From Siphonodentalium dalli (taxonomy: Eukaryota > Mollusca > Scaphopoda > Gadilida > Siphonodentaliidae), in assembly GCA_032622095.1 (NCBI GenBank), contig CP136067.1, positions 133,551,990-133,615,989 of the forward strand: a stretch of DNA of 64,000 nucleotides, read 5' to 3'. Positions 55,801 through 58,800 of the stretch are shown piece after piece. The notes beneath the pieces were generated by a model, which had not been told where the DNA came from, searched no databases, and was given only the letters and a program-made list of their open reading frames with translations. The translations under genes and the position numbers were made by a program. Position 1 is the stretch's first letter, and every line of letters starts with the position of its first letter.

Positions 55801-58800
55801 AATATAAGCCTGGTGATGTGATTTTAGCATTAAGTCCCGTTTTGATAGTAGAAGTCGGTTCCGTCCCAACGATAATTAGTTGTCACTGTGTGATTATAAG
55901 CTTTGATGAGTTGTAATTAACTGCGATAATCCGTCTGTTTATACACGGACATCATGATCTAGAGGCCTAAATCCTGTTAGGAATGAGATTCTCCCACATT
56001 CCTGTCAACTTGTCAAGTGCACTTCTATTTTTTTTAGTGAGCTGCACGTTTTTTCTAACTTTTTGACTGAAAATTCCGCGACTTTGCAAGAACTTTAAAT
56101 AATCGTGATGGCGCCTAATAATCGTGATGCTGTCGTATTTTTCTTTAAATAAATAAACGTGACGTCACGTTTATTTGGCAGGAGAGAGTAACCACCATCA
56201 AACACCATACAATGACCCACGGGGAACTTGTAGCAAAAACATATTGAAATATATATATATACCTCATATACATGCCTATTAAAGGGGAGTTGGGAGACAG
56301 TAATTCGCTACGGAAAATAAGCGCAGTACGGCCGTCAACATTGATTTTCTGACTTACTGCAACGATTTTGGTCGGATAAACGGTATTGTCGCGTATATTG
56401 CTACTTCCAAAAGTGATAGAAACCCTCCTTACCATGTACAGTGCTGTAGAATGCCAATATAAACCTGTTTTATACTTTCAAGTGGTAGAAATCTTTCAAT
56501 CGATGCATAAACATGGCCCGATTTGCCATTGTTGAGATGAACTTGTTCCTGCGTTCGAATTTCGGTTCAAATCAACCTCGGAGAACATCCATGTTTAATA
56601 TAAATACTCCATGTCAACACAAACACGTGCTTCTGGTCAGCGAAGAGGAACGATAACTCGTGATCTTCTGGTGTCAGGTCGTAATTTGACTTTCCGTTAG
56701 AGTGACGATGTGGCTTTGCGAAACATATATAAATATATCAAAGATATCATTTATCTCGCGAGGTGAATCAGATAAAATGGAACCATGCGTACATAGTTTG
56801 GTTATCAGTGCGGTTGGTCGGTTTATAGATTGATTTTTTTTATTTAAAACCAATAAAATAAAATTAACTTGGGTCGGGGGGTTTTGAAGACGGTCGGTTG
56901 GGTTACGGGAAACACGCATTCATTTTGTTTTGGCCTAACGTAAATAATTTTTGGCTTATAATACATGAATGTAGTCTTCAATAGGCTGTGATTGCTTGGA
57001 TTTTGCGCAGAATAACAAAAAAAAGGCAAAATGATTTTAGTGTGATAGCCTTTATACATATCTGTACAAAGGATGAGTAATGCGAAGTTAGGCCATGACG
57101 TCATGATCTTATAAATATGGACGTCGTAATTAGCAGGAGTTTTGTATTACGCAATGTGATATCGTTAGAGCCCGAAGCCGCCATCGCACGCCGCCGCCGC
57201 CAGCCATATTGGCCACAAGCCGCCGCCAGCCATATTATCGCTAACGCCAGCCACATTTAAAAATCTCCGCCACCGGAATTGTAAAATGGCTGAGCCATGT
57301 GCATGGGCTTATATGTCAAGCACAACTGTACTGTGAATCGCAAAGAACTAAACCACATTACCTAATATTGGCATATACTCACATGGACACGGCATGGTTG
57401 TTATATTATCAGAACACCGGCCCCCTTAGTGTGGAATAGACTATCCCAATGCATGCTTTCATATAACTGAATGAGCGCATCCATTCGGTATTGAAAGGGT
57501 TAAAATATAAATTGTTTATATCGACAACACAGTCTCGGACATCGCTGGCATTTGTCAATATATAATACACATAAGAATAGAAAATAGTTTGAAATATTAT
57601 ATATCATTACTATCGGGTTCATCATTCAATGATGCATGCATATATCGCAAGATGGCAGTGATGGTAGCAGTCTGAAGTCGACAGAAGTCCCAAATGTAAC
57701 TTCTCATACCGATTAGATGGGAAACTACATATAGTATATCCATACCAGTCCTTCGTGAATTTTCGCCATAATGGAAAAGCCCAACATCAAAAGATTACGT
57801 GTGGTCTGGAATTCTACGGGTTCACCACAAACGCTAAAAAAAACACGGCGTCTATAACCGGTAACAGGGGATTAGGAACGTTTCGGAAACGAGAATACGC
57901 TGAATGACAACATCTCAGCCGGCTCAGCCGCCATATTTCGTCAGCCACGAACGTCGTGACTGAGCCGGCTTAGCTAGTTAACCAGCCACGAAAATCGGTT
58001 GAGCCAGCCATGAAAACTATTTGTCGTGGCTTCGGGGTCTAGATATCGTATTTGAGCATAACTGAGAAATGGGAGGAGTTTTACCGCACCATAGTTGATA
58101 TACTAAATATAGAAACAGCCTGATTTGTTGAGGGTTAATTTCCTTGCCTTTAAATTAAATTTTAATGAGTAAAAATTGATAAATTACAAAATGTAATAAA
58201 TTTTCTAGCAATGTCTGAGAGACTGAGAATTGTCTGAGATAAAACCTGGATATACATGTAGTGTGTCTGACATTTGCAGAATGAGGTCCCCAGAGGGTGA
58301 ATTGATGCTATCGCACACAGCAGACCTCATTCTGCTTAGGCCTCAAATGCTACATGGGAGACCCAGGATCAGATTGAAGTTCCCGAGTTGAAGTTGGTGA
58401 TGTTCACCCATTAGTCACCTCGATTATGCAATTTGTCAATTTCAACCAATAAAGTTCCAGCTTGTCACTCGGATTCATCAATTTCAACCAAGTCTGGATA
58501 TAGTTTATCTGACATTTGCAGAATGAGGTCCACAGAGGGTGTATTTAGTGATGCTACCATGACACAAAGTGGGCTAGCATCAATAAATTCACCCTCTTGA
58601 GACCTCATTCAGCTTACACATACCGTAGGCCTCATCTTCGGTGAAGTATCTATAGTCTCAAATGAACATTGTTTTTGGTTGGGCCTTAAAAAAAAAACGT
58701 TTGTTTCCGCTAACCCGACCGACCCTATTTTAAACCCCCGACCCTAAACTTTTTATTGCCATTGCAAAAAAAAAAAATTGGACCAAAAAAACAAAAAACA

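Noticed and set aside
56540-56590. tRNA-like B box (GGTTCAAATC)
   Set aside because: No A box at proper distance and no cloverleaf.
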